64,000 bases of DNA from Sphingomonas sp. TZW2008. GTDB taxonomy: Bacteria; Pseudomonadota; Alphaproteobacteria; Sphingomonadales; Sphingomonadaceae. Made by a program: the position numbers and the translations under genes. The notes below the pieces were generated by a model. That model ran no database searches, was not told the origin of the DNA, and saw nothing but the letters and a program-made list of their open reading frames with translations. The stretch lies in the NCBI RefSeq assembly GCF_002117915.1, contig NZ_BDJB01000003.1, forward strand, positions 62,001-126,000, written 5' to 3'. Within the stretch, counting starts at the first letter, position 1. Each line of letters begins with the position of its first letter. Positions 38,898-55,728 of the stretch are shown piece after piece.

Positions 38898-40823
38898 TCA
38901 CGGCCGCGCCTGCGGCTGATCGATTGCCACCACCGGCAGCCACACCGCGCTCGCCTGCGCGCCGCCGCGCACCAGCGTCACCGTCGCCTTCTGATAGTCC
39001 GCCGGCTTCGCCAAGAAGATGTTGGGTACATAGGTCTGTGGATTGCGATCGTAGAGCGGGAACAGGCTCGATTGCACCTGCACCATCATCCGGTGCCCCG
39101 GCTGGAACACGTGATTCACCGTCGGCAGGCGGAAGCGATAGCGCTGTACCTTGCCCTCCGGGATCGCGGACGGCTTCTCGAAGCTGTCGCGATACCGTCC
39201 GCGAAAGATGTCGAGGCTAATCGCCAGCTGGTAGCCGCCCTTCTTGGGATCGTTGGGATATTCGTCGGGATAGACGTCGATCACCTTGACGACGAAGTCG
39301 CCATCGGTGCCGCTCGTCTTCGCGAAGATGTCGGCGATCGGCGCGCCCGATACGCGCACCGGCCGCGTCAGCGGCGCGGTCTGATACGTCATCACGTCGG
39401 TCCGCCCGTCGACCGATCGCTGGTCCGATACCAGCCACGCACCCCAGCGCCCGTCGTCGAAGTTCACCGGACGCGGCAGGTGCGGCACCGGCTTGGCGGG
39501 GTCGGCGACGTAGCTGTCACCGCCCGTCGCGCCCTTGTCGAACCCGAGTGCGCCGTCCGCGGCGAGATAGATCGGCTTCAGCGGCGCGGCGCACCCGGCC
39601 TCGCACGCCAGCGGCCATTGCGCGAGCTTGTCCCAGCGGTTCGCGCCGGTGTTGTAGATCAGCGCCTGCGGCGGCGTGAACGCGGGCCGCCCGTCGCGCA
39701 GATACTGGTCAAAGAAGGGAAACAGATATTCCTCGCGCCACTGCGTCGCGGTGTCGCCGTTCCATTTGAAGTCCCCCAGCGACGAGCCGTCGTAATTCGC
39801 CTGGCTGTGCCGCCACGGCCCCATGACGAGGAAGTTGTTCCCCGCCTTGCCCTTCGCCTTCAGCGCCTCCCACGCGGTGATCGCGCCGTACATGTCCTCC
39901 TGGTCGAACAGCCCCTGTTCCCACATCGTCGGCACGTTCGACGGGTTGGCGGCGAGCAGCTTGTCGAGCGCCTGCCCCTGCCAGAAAGCGTCATAGGCCG
40001 GGTGCGCCACCATCCGCTGCCAGTACGGCAGCCCGGCATAGCCCGATTTCTCCGCCCACGCCCCCGCCGATCCGACGCGGCGGAACTGCTCGTAATCGTC
40101 GTAGATGCCCGACGGCGGATCCTTGCCCGCGCCCTTGAACCCCGTCTGGCTGCCGAGCCAGCCGATGTTGGCGAGGCGGAAGGCGCCGTAGTGGAACCAG
40201 TCGTCGCCCATCCACCCGTCGATCATTGGGCTCTCGGGCGCCGTCACCTTGAGCGCGGGGTGCGGCGCGAGCAGTGCCATCGCCACCGTCAGCCCTTCGT
40301 ACGACGATCCCAGCATGCCGACCCGCCCATTCGTCTCGGGCAGATTGGCCTTGTTCACCAGCCACTCGATCGTGTCGTACGCATCGGTGGTGTGATCGAC
40401 CTTAGTTGGGTTGAGCGGGCCGACGACGGGGCGCGTCACGACATAGTCGCCCTCCGATCCGTACTTGCCGCGAATGTCCTGGAACACCCGGATATAGCCG
40501 GCGCGTACGAACGGCTCGTCGCCCTGTGGCAGGATCGAGGCCATGTTGGGGCTGTCGGCGACGCGATTGACCCGGCCGCTCGCGTTGTACGGCGTACGCG
40601 TCAGCAGGATCGGCGCGTTCGCCGCACCCTTCGGAATGACGATGACGGTGTGCAGCTTCACACCATCGCGCATCGGGATCATCACCTCACGCTTCACGTA
40701 ATCGCGCGCGGCGATCGGATAGGCGAAGCCCGATGGCACGTCGCCGGCGGGCGGCGGGGTTTGCTGCGCGGCGAGCGGGGTGACGGCCAGCGCGGCGCCG
40801 GCGAGCAGCAGCAATCTCTTCAC
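38898..40823 (-). CDS. CocE/NonD-family serine hydrolase, exported
   Basis: The 641-residue protein belongs to the CocE/NonD or X-Pro dipeptidyl-peptidase (S15) family of alpha/beta hydrolases. After a signal peptide (KRLLLLAGAALAVTPLAAQ) comes an alpha/beta domain with the nucleophile Ser174 in GSSYEG, a cap with TMWEQGLFDQED, and a C-terminal jelly-roll with GHRMMVQVQSSLFPLYDRNPQ. Family members cleave esters, acylated beta-lactams or peptides; the substrate here is unknown. The start is GTG at 40823 because GGGAG precedes it at a good distance and the signal peptide begins there. Confidence 0.9.
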   Translation of the reverse strand: MKRLLLLAGAALAVTPLAAQQTPPPAGDVPSGFAYPIAARDYVKREVMIPMRDGVKLHTVIVIPKGAANAPILLTRTPYNASGRVNRVADSPNMASILPQGDEPFVRAGYIRVFQDIRGKYGSEGDYVVTRPVVGPLNPTKVDHTTDAYDTIEWLVNKANLPETNGRVGMLGSSYEGLTVAMALLAPHPALKVTAPESPMIDGWMGDDWFHYGAFRLANIGWLGSQTGFKGAGKDPPSGIYDDYEQFRRVGSAGAWAEKSGYAGLPYWQRMVAHPAYDAFWQGQALDKLLAANPSNVPTMWEQGLFDQEDMYGAITAWEALKAKGKAGNNFLVMGPWRHSQANYDGSSLGDFKWNGDTATQWREEYLFPFFDQYLRDGRPAFTPPQALIYNTGANRWDKLAQWPLACEAGCAAPLKPIYLAADGALGFDKGATGGDSYVADPAKPVPHLPRPVNFDDGRWGAWLVSDQRSVDGRTDVMTYQTAPLTRPVRVSGAPIADIFAKTSGTDGDFVVKVIDVYPDEYPNDPKKGGYQLAISLDIFRGRYRDSFEKPSAIPEGKVQRYRFRLPTVNHVFQPGHRMMVQVQSSLFPLYDRNPQTYVPNIFLAKPADYQKATVTLVRGGAQASAVWLPVVAIDQPQARP

Positions 40824-40955
40824 GTATCCATCTCCCACGCGGTGCGGCGCGCCCGTCATGTCGGGTGATGCGCAGGCACCGGGCGATAGTCGCCCTGCCA
40901 CGCCGCGATCAACTGTTTCACGTTTCCTTGATCGTTGGCGTGCGATCGTCGTGCG

Positions 40956-42470
40956 ATGCGCCCGGTCCCCGACCTTGTCCGCCAGCTGCGGCCGCTGCGC
41001 CTCGAATGGCTGCTCGCGGCGATGGCGCTGCTCGCGCTACTGCCGTTCCGCGCCGCGCGCCTGCCCTCGATGACCGATCTGCCCGGCCATATCGGGCGCT
41101 ACGCGGTGATGCTCGATCGCGGCGCGACGCCGTCGCTCGAGACGTATTACGACTTTCACTGGCGGCTCGTGGGCAATCTCGGCGCCGATCTTGGCGTGCT
41201 CCTGTTCGGCTGGATGGGTGCGGAGCGCGCCGCCTGGCTCGTCAGCGCGGCGATTGCGCCGCTGACGATCGGCGGCATCGCCGCCGTCAGTCGCGCGCTT
41301 CACGGCCGCGTTCAGCCCGGCGCGGTCGCGGCGGCGTGTTTTGCGATGGCCAACCCGCTGATGTTCGGCTTCGTCAATTACTGCCTGTCGCTGGCGCTCG
41401 CCTGGTGGTCGTTTGCGCTGTGGATACGATTGCGCGACGTGCGCGCGACGATTGCGCTCGCGCCGCTTACGCTCGCCGCAACCGGAACCTGGCTCGCGCA
41501 TGCGATGGGCTGGGGCGTTCTCGCGCTGCTCGCCGGCGGGTTCGAGCTGGAGCGCCTCGTCCGACAACGGACGCGCGCCGCGCTGATCGAAGCCGCGGTG
41601 CGCACCCTCGCCCTCGTTCCGCCGATTGCCCTGACGCTCGCGTGGCAGGGCGACGGCGGCGCACTTTTCGCCTGGGGCGACGATCTCCTCGTGCGAAAGG
41701 CGATGAATTGGATTGTCGTGCTGCGCGGCGAGGCGAAGTGGATCGATCTCGCGACCCCCGCCCTGCTCGCGTTGGCCATGCTCGTCGCGTGGCGCCGCCA
41801 TGCGATCGACTGGCGGCTGGGCATCGGCGCGCTGCTGCTCACGCTCGCGTGCCTCGCGATGCCCACCACGCTGTTCGGCAGCTGGGGCGCGGACGAGCGG
41901 CTTGCCCCCGCCGCGGTGACCGCCGCGCTATTGTCGCTACGCTGGCGCGGCAGCCGGCGCGGTGCGGTCGCCATCGTCGCGCTCGCCGCCACGCTTTTCG
42001 CCGTACGCACCACGATGATCGCGCGCGACTGGCACCGGCTTGACCAGGCCTATGCGTCGCACCTGCGCGCGCTCGATCGCGTGCCCCATGGCGCGCGCAT
42101 CCACGCCGTCGTCCTGCAAGACCGCTGCCGTACCGCGTGGCAATCGACCGCCTACACGCACTTCGCGAGCCTCGCGATCGGCCGGCGCGGCGCGCTGGTA
42201 AATAGCCAGTGGCTGCTGCCCGGCGCCGCGCTGCTCACCGTGCGCACCACCGGCGATCCCACCCTCGCCCACGATCCCTCGCAGATGGTCGATGGCTTCG
42301 ACTGCACCGGCCCAATTCGCCAACCGCTGGCCGCCCGGCTGGCGCAGCTCCGAACGGGTGAATGGGATTTCCTATGGGTACTCGCCACCCGCGGCATAGA
42401 TCCATTGCCGGGGCACACGCCGGTATTCCGCGACGCCAACTCCGCGCTGTACCGCCTACCCGCCGGTTGA
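40956..42470 (+). CDS. Polytopic membrane protein, possibly GT-C type, function unknown
   Basis: The 504-residue protein has about ten hydrophobic segments across residues 15-360 and a soluble C-terminal part (IHAVVLQDRCRTAW to YRLPAG). The early loop after the first helix (SMTDLPGHIGRYAVMLDRG) carries an acidic residue in the place where GT-C glycosyltransferases have their catalytic Asp, which suggests but does not prove a lipid-linked sugar transferase. No strong family match is recognised. The start at 40956 is the ATG nearest the first transmembrane segment. It is divergent from the CocE gene, in the block that separates rplJL from rpoBC. Confidence 0.7.
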   Translation: MRPVPDLVRQLRPLRLEWLLAAMALLALLPFRAARLPSMTDLPGHIGRYAVMLDRGATPSLETYYDFHWRLVGNLGADLGVLLFGWMGAERAAWLVSAAIAPLTIGGIAAVSRALHGRVQPGAVAAACFAMANPLMFGFVNYCLSLALAWWSFALWIRLRDVRATIALAPLTLAATGTWLAHAMGWGVLALLAGGFELERLVRQRTRAALIEAAVRTLALVPPIALTLAWQGDGGALFAWGDDLLVRKAMNWIVVLRGEAKWIDLATPALLALAMLVAWRRHAIDWRLGIGALLLTLACLAMPTTLFGSWGADERLAPAAVTAALLSLRWRGSRRGAVAIVALAATLFAVRTTMIARDWHRLDQAYASHLRALDRVPHGARIHAVVLQDRCRTAWQSTAYTHFASLAIGRRGALVNSQWLLPGAALLTVRTTGDPTLAHDPSQMVDGFDCTGPIRQPLAARLAQLRTGEWDFLWVLATRGIDPLPGHTPVFRDANSALYRLPAG

Positions 42471-42673
42471 CGCCCGCCCACCTCGCGCCTATATCGCGAT
42501 CCTTACCACAGCTTCGGGAAATGGCATGGCGTCGCGCACCGTGTCGAACGGATAGGAGCTGCCGGTTTCATAGACGCTTCAAGGCTGCCGTCGTTCCGCT
42601 GAGGATCATGACGTGCGGCCTTTTCGCGTCTTGTCCTGCGCCCGGACGAATTTGACCAAGGCAGTATAGCTAC

Positions 42674-46825
<4,152 letters not shown>

Positions 46826-46860
46826 CGCCGCTTCGTTTCGACCGACCTTCCCTCCCCTAG

Positions 46861-46882
46861 CCCCTCCCGTTCGCGGGAGGGG
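46861..46882 (+). repeat. Strong hairpin in the rpoB-rpoC spacer
   Basis: CCCCTCCCG and CGGGAGGGG form a 9-bp stem around TTCG. It is preceded by another C-rich CCTTCCCTCCCC stretch and followed by GATGAGGTAGAAAA before the rpoC ATG. There is no T tract, so it need not stop transcription; it may be a dispersed element or an RNA-stability hairpin. Confidence 0.75.
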
Positions 46883-46896
46883 GATGAGGTAGAAAA

Positions 46897-51177
<4,281 letters not shown>

Positions 51178-51205
51178 TCGCGCCGATCACGACGAACGCG
51201 AACGA

Positions 51206-51234
51206 CCCCGCCGGAGCGATCCGGCGGGGTTTTT
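51206..51234 (+). terminator. Intrinsic terminator of rpoBC
   Basis: CCCCGCCGG and CCGGCGGGG form a 9-bp perfect stem with a 6-base loop and five T. It is 28 bases past the rpoC stop and lies before the convergent chloride channel gene. Confidence 0.96.
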
Positions 51235-51253
51235 CGTGTCTACTTTAACTGGC

Positions 51254-52570
51254 TCAGTTGCCGGCGAACGTCCGCGACAGGCCGTGATACAGTTTCTCGC
51301 GACACACAGCCCGACTGGCGCCGTCGGCGAGAAACGCCGCGGCGAACATCGGCAGCATCAGTCCGCGGCTCGCCGTCGTCTCGGCGAGGATGATCACGGC
51401 GGTCAGCGGTGCCCGCACGACGCCGGTGAAATAGGCCACCATCCCCAGAATCACGACCGCCCGCGCCGACTCGCCGGGGAAAACCGCGCGCAACAGGTTG
51501 CCGACCCCCGCGCCGACCGCGAGGCTCGGCGCGAAGATGCCGCCGGGCAGCCCCGCCACGGCGGTTGCGAGCGTTGCGACGAACTTGGCGGGGCCGAACC
51601 ACAAGGGCGCGTCCGCCCCGGTGATCATCGCCCGCGCCGCGCCATAGCCGGTTCCCCAGGTGAGCCCTGTCGTGACGCCGAGCACCGCGACGATCGCGCC
51701 GCACAGCCCTGCGAACAGCACCGGGCGCGCCTTGCTCCATCGCGTGAGCCGGCCGCCGCCCGTCGCCAGCGCGAGCATCCCCTTCGCGAACAATCCGCCC
51801 GACAGCCCGCCGCCGATCCCTGCGACGGGAACGACGATCAGCGCACTGGCCAGCGGCAGATGCGCGCCGATCGCGCCGAAATAGACGTAGTCGCCCGCCA
51901 GGCTCTGCGCGACCATGCCGGCGATGACGATCGACGACAGCACCATCAGCGTCATGCGCTGCTCATAGGCCGCTGCCAGCTCCTCGATCGCGAACAGGAT
52001 CCCCGCAAGCGGCGTATTGAACGCCGCCGCGACGCCAGCCGCGCCGCCAGCGATGACGACACTGCTGCGCAACCGCACGCGCATCACGCGGTGGCTGACG
52101 TTCATCACTGCTGCGGCAAGCTGCACCGTCGGCCCCTCGCGTCCGACACTCGCGCCGCACAATACCGCCCCCATCGTCAGCAGCGCCTTGCCTGCCACCG
52201 TGCGCACCGCGATCAGCCCACGTGTTGCCGCGATCGGCGCGTCGCGCGCTGCCATCACCTGCGGTATCCCCGATCCTCGCGCCAGCGGCACCCAGCGGCG
52301 CGTGATCCAGACCAGCGCCATGAAGCCGAGCGGCGTCGTAACCAGCGGCGCCCAGCGCCACTGACGGGCGAAGCGCGCGAATGCTTCGCCCGCCGCGTCA
52401 GACGCTTTGGCGAAAAGCACCGCCACGATGCCGATTGCGATCGCGCCAGTGATAACCGCAACCCGCCGCCGAAACAGGATCGAGGTCGGCCCGCGTGATC
52501 GTAGCAGCGCGCGCACGCGTCGTGGGGTCCAGCGGCGCGGCAACCGCGATGGCATCGTTTCGTTTGGCAC
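51254..52570 (-). CDS. ClC-family chloride channel or chloride/proton antiporter
   Basis: The 438-residue membrane protein carries the ClC selectivity motifs in order: GSGIPQ, GREGP with the gating glutamate, and GGIFAPSLAVGAGVG; the Tyr of a fourth ion-contact region is not clear. The gating Glu in GREGP is conserved, and a second acidic pair (FAIEELAAA) is in the place of the internal proton glutamate of ClC antiporters. An antiporter is therefore likely, perhaps for acid or halide stress. It is convergent with rpoC. Its start is close to the downstream end of the GNAT gene, so it may extend the metZ operon, although a small gap separates them. Confidence 0.92.
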   Translation of the reverse strand: MPNETMPSRLPRRWTPRRVRALLRSRGPTSILFRRRVAVITGAIAIGIVAVLFAKASDAAGEAFARFARQWRWAPLVTTPLGFMALVWITRRWVPLARGSGIPQVMAARDAPIAATRGLIAVRTVAGKALLTMGAVLCGASVGREGPTVQLAAAVMNVSHRVMRVRLRSSVVIAGGAAGVAAAFNTPLAGILFAIEELAAAYEQRMTLMVLSSIVIAGMVAQSLAGDYVYFGAIGAHLPLASALIVVPVAGIGGGLSGGLFAKGMLALATGGGRLTRWSKARPVLFAGLCGAIVAVLGVTTGLTWGTGYGAARAMITGADAPLWFGPAKFVATLATAVAGLPGGIFAPSLAVGAGVGNLLRAVFPGESARAVVILGMVAYFTGVVRAPLTAVIILAETTASRGLMLPMFAAAFLADGASRAVCREKLYHGLSRTFAGN

Positions 52571-52578
52571 AGGCCCTT

Positions 52579-53148
52579 CTAGGCCGATGCGTCTGCCGGC
52601 ATCACCCCTGTCGTGCGATTGCTATTAGGGCCCGGCCACTCATCGCGCAGCAGCCCCCAGATCACGCTGTCGCGCACGCCGATGTGCGTCTCCCACTCGG
52701 CGCGCAGCAATCCTTCGCGCTGGAAGCCGAGGCCGACGAGAAGTGCGATCGATCGCGCATTGTCGGGATCGGTATCCGCGAAGACCCGCCGTGCCCCTTG
52801 CGCGAACAGCAGGTCGATCAACGCGCGCACCGCTTCGCGCGCATAGCCTTGCCCTGAGGCGTTCGCCGCGAGCAGATAGCCGATCTCCATCACGCCGCGC
52901 CGCCGCTCGCCCGCCGCCAGTGTGCCGATCGCGCGGCTGGTCCGCGCCTCGACGATCACCCACTGCCGCCACTCGTCGCCGGCGTGCGGCGTCACGTAAT
53001 CGACCGTCTCCGCGACCGAGCCGTGCGGCGCGCTCGACCAGAAGCGCATCACGCGCGGATCGCGATACGCCTCGTACAGCGCGGGCGCGTCCGATGCTGT
53101 CGGCGCGCGCATGGTCAGCCGCGCGCTGGCAAAGGTTTCGGCGTTCAA
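52579..53148 (-). CDS. GNAT-family N-acetyltransferase
   Basis: The 189-residue protein has the RimJ/RimL-like GNAT pattern: ETFASARLTMRAPTASDAPAL near the N-terminus, then EIGYLLAANASGQGYAREAV with the acetyl-CoA pyrophosphate loop (GQGYA), and DPDNARSIALLVGLGFQREG. It transfers an acetyl group to a small amine or a protein N-terminus; the substrate is unknown. The TTG at 53148 is taken as the start because it overlaps the lysR stop (TTGA) and gives the usual N-terminus; the first ATG would cut off the conserved ETF segment. It is the last gene of a four-gene overlapping operon. Confidence 0.85.
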   Translation of the reverse strand: MNAETFASARLTMRAPTASDAPALYEAYRDPRVMRFWSSAPHGSVAETVDYVTPHAGDEWRQWVIVEARTSRAIGTLAAGERRRGVMEIGYLLAANASGQGYAREAVRALIDLLFAQGARRVFADTDPDNARSIALLVGLGFQREGLLRAEWETHIGVRDSVIWGLLRDEWPGPNSNRTTGVMPADASA

Positions 53149-53948
53149 TCCGCGCCCAGTCCGGCGAGTGCCTCGACCAGCGTCTGCACCTTGCGCTGGC
53201 GCCATTGCGGCAGCGGGGCGACCAGCCAATAGCCGAGCCGCGACGGCCGCGGCTCGCCAACCGTAACGACGTGCCCCGCCGCCAGATCGCGCGCCGCGAG
53301 CAGCTCGGGCACTGTCGCGCGTCCCAGGCCCTGAGCCGCAGCGTCGAGCGCGAGCCCTGCGTCGCCGACGCGCACCAGCGCGCCCGCATCGTCGTCGCCG
53401 CTGCCCGGCCACGCGATCGAGACGCCCGCGCCGCCGCCGGGCCGCTCCACCGTCACCATCCCTTCGCTCTCGATCGCTTCGCCCTCGTGCACACCGGGGC
53501 CCTCGCCCCACGTCACCGCCAAGTCGAGGTTCGCCTCGGTGAAGTCGGGCGCCTGATCCGCCGCCACCAGGACGAAGCGCAGCTCGCCGTCCGCCCGTGC
53601 GATCTCGGCGAGGCGCGGCAGCAGCCATTTCTCCGTCAGGTCGCGCGGCGCAGCGATCGTCAGCGACTTGGAGGATTGCCCGGCCTGCATCGCGCGCACC
53701 GATTCCTCGAACTGGAGGAAGCCGTGGCGCAGCGGCCCCAGCCCCGCCTCGCCCTCGGGCGTCAGCTCGAGGCCCTTAGTGGTCCGCCGGAACAGCACAA
53801 CGCCCAGCGTATCCTCCAGCGCGCGGATCTGCTGCCCCACTGCCGCCGGCGTCACCGCCAATTCGTCCGCGGCGCGCGTAAACGACAAGTGCCGCGCCGC
53901 GGCGTCGAGCACGCGCAGGCCATTGAGCGGCAGATGCGTGCGCTTCAT
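53145..53948 (-). CDS. LysR-family transcriptional regulator (GcvA-like)
   Basis: The 267-residue protein has the LysR winged helix-turn-helix (NGLRVLDAAARHLSFTRAAD, AVTPAAVGQQIRALEDTLG, LFRRTTKGLELTPEG) in the GcvA-like form, then a periplasmic-binding-like effector domain that is shorter than usual for the family (about 175 residues). It regulates unknown targets; its place inside the metZ-apaG operon hints at sulfur amino acids or nitrogen, but that is only context. The ATG overlaps the apaG stop (ATGA), so it depends on upstream translation. Confidence 0.9.
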   Translation of the reverse strand: MKRTHLPLNGLRVLDAAARHLSFTRAADELAVTPAAVGQQIRALEDTLGVVLFRRTTKGLELTPEGEAGLGPLRHGFLQFEESVRAMQAGQSSKSLTIAAPRDLTEKWLLPRLAEIARADGELRFVLVAADQAPDFTEANLDLAVTWGEGPGVHEGEAIESEGMVTVERPGGGAGVSIAWPGSGDDDAGALVRVGDAGLALDAAAQGLGRATVPELLAARDLAAGHVVTVGEPRPSRLGYWLVAPLPQWRQRKVQTLVEALAGLGAD

Positions 53949-54343
53949 TCGGCCACCGCCGGCGCCACCAGCGCGAACTTGGGGATCGCGACATCAAACA
54001 AGCCGCCGTCCTCGCCGATCATGCGATAGCTGCCCTGCATCGATCCCGCCGGCGTCGCGAGCGGGCACCCCGATACATAATCGTAGCTCGATCCCGGCGC
54101 GATCAGCGGCTGCTCGCCCACGACGCCCTCGCCCTCGACTGTGTGGCGCGCGCCGCGGCCATCGGTGATGACCCAGTGTCGCGTCAGCAGCTGCGCCGCC
54201 TGTGCACCGTCGTTCTCGATGCGGATGTGATACGCCCAGAACCAGCGCCCGCGCGCTGGCTCGGATTGTTCGGCGAGATAGCTCACCGACACACGCACGG
54301 TGATCCCCCGCGTCGTCGCAGACGTGGGGAAGAATGCCTTCAC
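53945..54343 (-). CDS. apaG: ApaG protein
   Basis: The 132-residue protein is ApaG (Co2+/Mg2+ efflux-associated), with a fibronectin-type III-like fold. It has VRVSVSYLAEQSEPARGRWFW in the first strand pair, YHIRIENDG, LLTRHWVITDG and the conserved GVVGEQPLIAPGSSYDYVSGCPL segment. The start is GTG at 54343, overlapping the metZ stop (GTGA). The biochemical role is still unclear in the family. The chain metZ-apaG is reported in several alphaproteobacteria, which supports the call. Confidence 0.92.
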   Translation of the reverse strand: MKAFFPTSATTRGITVRVSVSYLAEQSEPARGRWFWAYHIRIENDGAQAAQLLTRHWVITDGRGARHTVEGEGVVGEQPLIAPGSSYDYVSGCPLATPAGSMQGSYRMIGEDGGLFDVAIPKFALVAPAVAE

Positions 54344-55548
54344 AGCCCGACCGCGGTCAGCGCGCGATCGAGGTCGTCGATCACGTCGGCCGGATCCTCC
54401 AGCCCGACGTTGAGCCGCAGCATCCCCTCGGTCACCCCCATCTCCGCGCGCTTCTCGGGCGCCACCGAATGGTGCGTGGTCGAGGCAGGGTGCGTCATCA
54501 GCGAGCGCGAATCGCCGATGTTGTTCGAAATATCGACCAGTTCGAGCGCATCGAGCAGCGCGTGCGCCTGTGTCCGACCGCCGTCGAGCTCGAACGCGAA
54601 GATCGGCCCCGTCATCTCCATCTGGCTCATCGCCAATTGGTGCTGCGGGTGGCTCGGCAGCCCCGGATGCAGCACCCGCGGCACGCGCCCTTCGAGGAAC
54701 GCGCCGACCGTCAACGCATTTTCCGCCTGCCGCCGGATGCGCAGGTCGAGCGTCTCGAGTCCCTTCAGCACCACCCAGGCGTTGAACGCCGACAGCGTCG
54801 GGCCGGTGTTGCGCGTGAAGGGCAGCAGCGTGTTGTCGATGAAGTCCTGCGTCCCGCACACCGCGCCCGCCAGTACGCGCCCCTGCCCGTCCATCATCTT
54901 GGTCGCCGAATAGGCGGTCACGTCGGCACCGAACTCCATCGGCCGCTGCAGGGCAGGCGTCGCAAAGGCGTTGTCGACGACGCTGGTGATGCCGCGCTCG
55001 CGCGCGATGCCGCACACCGCGCGCAGATCGACGACGTCCATCGTCGGGTTCGCCGGTGTCTCGAAGAAGAACACCTTGGTCTCGGGCCGCACCGCGTCCT
55101 CGAATTGCTGCGGGTCGCGCGCGTCGACCACCGTCGTCGCGATGCCGAACTTGGGCAGCAGCGTGTCGACCAGCCAGCGGCACGAGCCGAACGCCGCGCG
55201 GCCCGCGACGACATGGTCGCCCGTCTGCAACTGGCACAGCAGCACCGCCGTCATCGCCGCCATGCCCGTTGCCATCGATCGGCATGCCTCGGCCCCCTCG
55301 AGCAGCGCGATGCGATGCTCGAGCATCTCGACCGTCGGATTCTGCAGCCGCGAATAGGTCATGCCCCGCTGCTCGCCAGCGAAGCGCGCCGCGGCGTCAC
55401 CCGCACAGTCATAGGCATAGCCCGACGTCATGAAGATCGCCTCGGACGTCTCGCCGAATTCGGAGCGTACGGTGCCGCCGCGGATCGCGCGCGTCGCCGG
55501 GCGCCAGGTGTCGGTGATCGAGCGGTCTTGTCCGGTACGGCGTTTCAT
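54340..55548 (-). CDS. metZ: O-succinylhomoserine sulfhydrylase
   Basis: MetZ makes homocysteine from O-succinylhomoserine and sulfide with PLP in direct sulfhydrylation of methionine synthesis. The 402-residue protein is a Cys/Met-metabolism PLP enzyme: YSRLQNPTVEMLEHRIALLEGAE, VVDNAFATPALQRP, YSATKMMDGQGRVLAG with the PLP lysine, and SLMTHPASTTHHSV. The ATG at 55548 fits homologues that begin a few residues before the RAIRGGTVRSEFGE segment. It is the first of four genes joined by four-base overlaps (metZ, apaG, lysR, GNAT). A SAM-responsive riboswitch might be expected in front of it, but I found no convincing one. Confidence 0.94.
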   Translation of the reverse strand: MKRRTGQDRSITDTWRPATRAIRGGTVRSEFGETSEAIFMTSGYAYDCAGDAAARFAGEQRGMTYSRLQNPTVEMLEHRIALLEGAEACRSMATGMAAMTAVLLCQLQTGDHVVAGRAAFGSCRWLVDTLLPKFGIATTVVDARDPQQFEDAVRPETKVFFFETPANPTMDVVDLRAVCGIARERGITSVVDNAFATPALQRPMEFGADVTAYSATKMMDGQGRVLAGAVCGTQDFIDNTLLPFTRNTGPTLSAFNAWVVLKGLETLDLRIRRQAENALTVGAFLEGRVPRVLHPGLPSHPQHQLAMSQMEMTGPIFAFELDGGRTQAHALLDALELVDISNNIGDSRSLMTHPASTTHHSVAPEKRAEMGVTEGMLRLNVGLEDPADVIDDLDRALTAVGL

Positions 55549-55728
55549 GGCTGCCGCTTTCGGCCAATCGCCCCGGGCTTTCAAGGGCGCCTGTCCTGCG
55601 CATCGCGGCTGTGACACAAGCGGGCGGATCATCGGAGGGGAACGCACCTTGTTCATCAAACGGAGCCGGCGTTGCGGGTACACGATGCGCGCTACCGACC
55701 TCTGTCCGCGCGCCTAATCGGCCTTCCG

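Noticed and set aside
42641..42673. TTGACC followed by TATAGC just before rpoB, as a promoter
   Set aside because: The two words are only about eight bases apart and too close to the ATG to be a working -35/-10 pair.
55549..55728. SAM-II-type riboswitch before metZ
   Set aside because: I read the leader on the minus strand and did not find the conserved SAM-II pseudoknot words; a covariance-model search would settle it.
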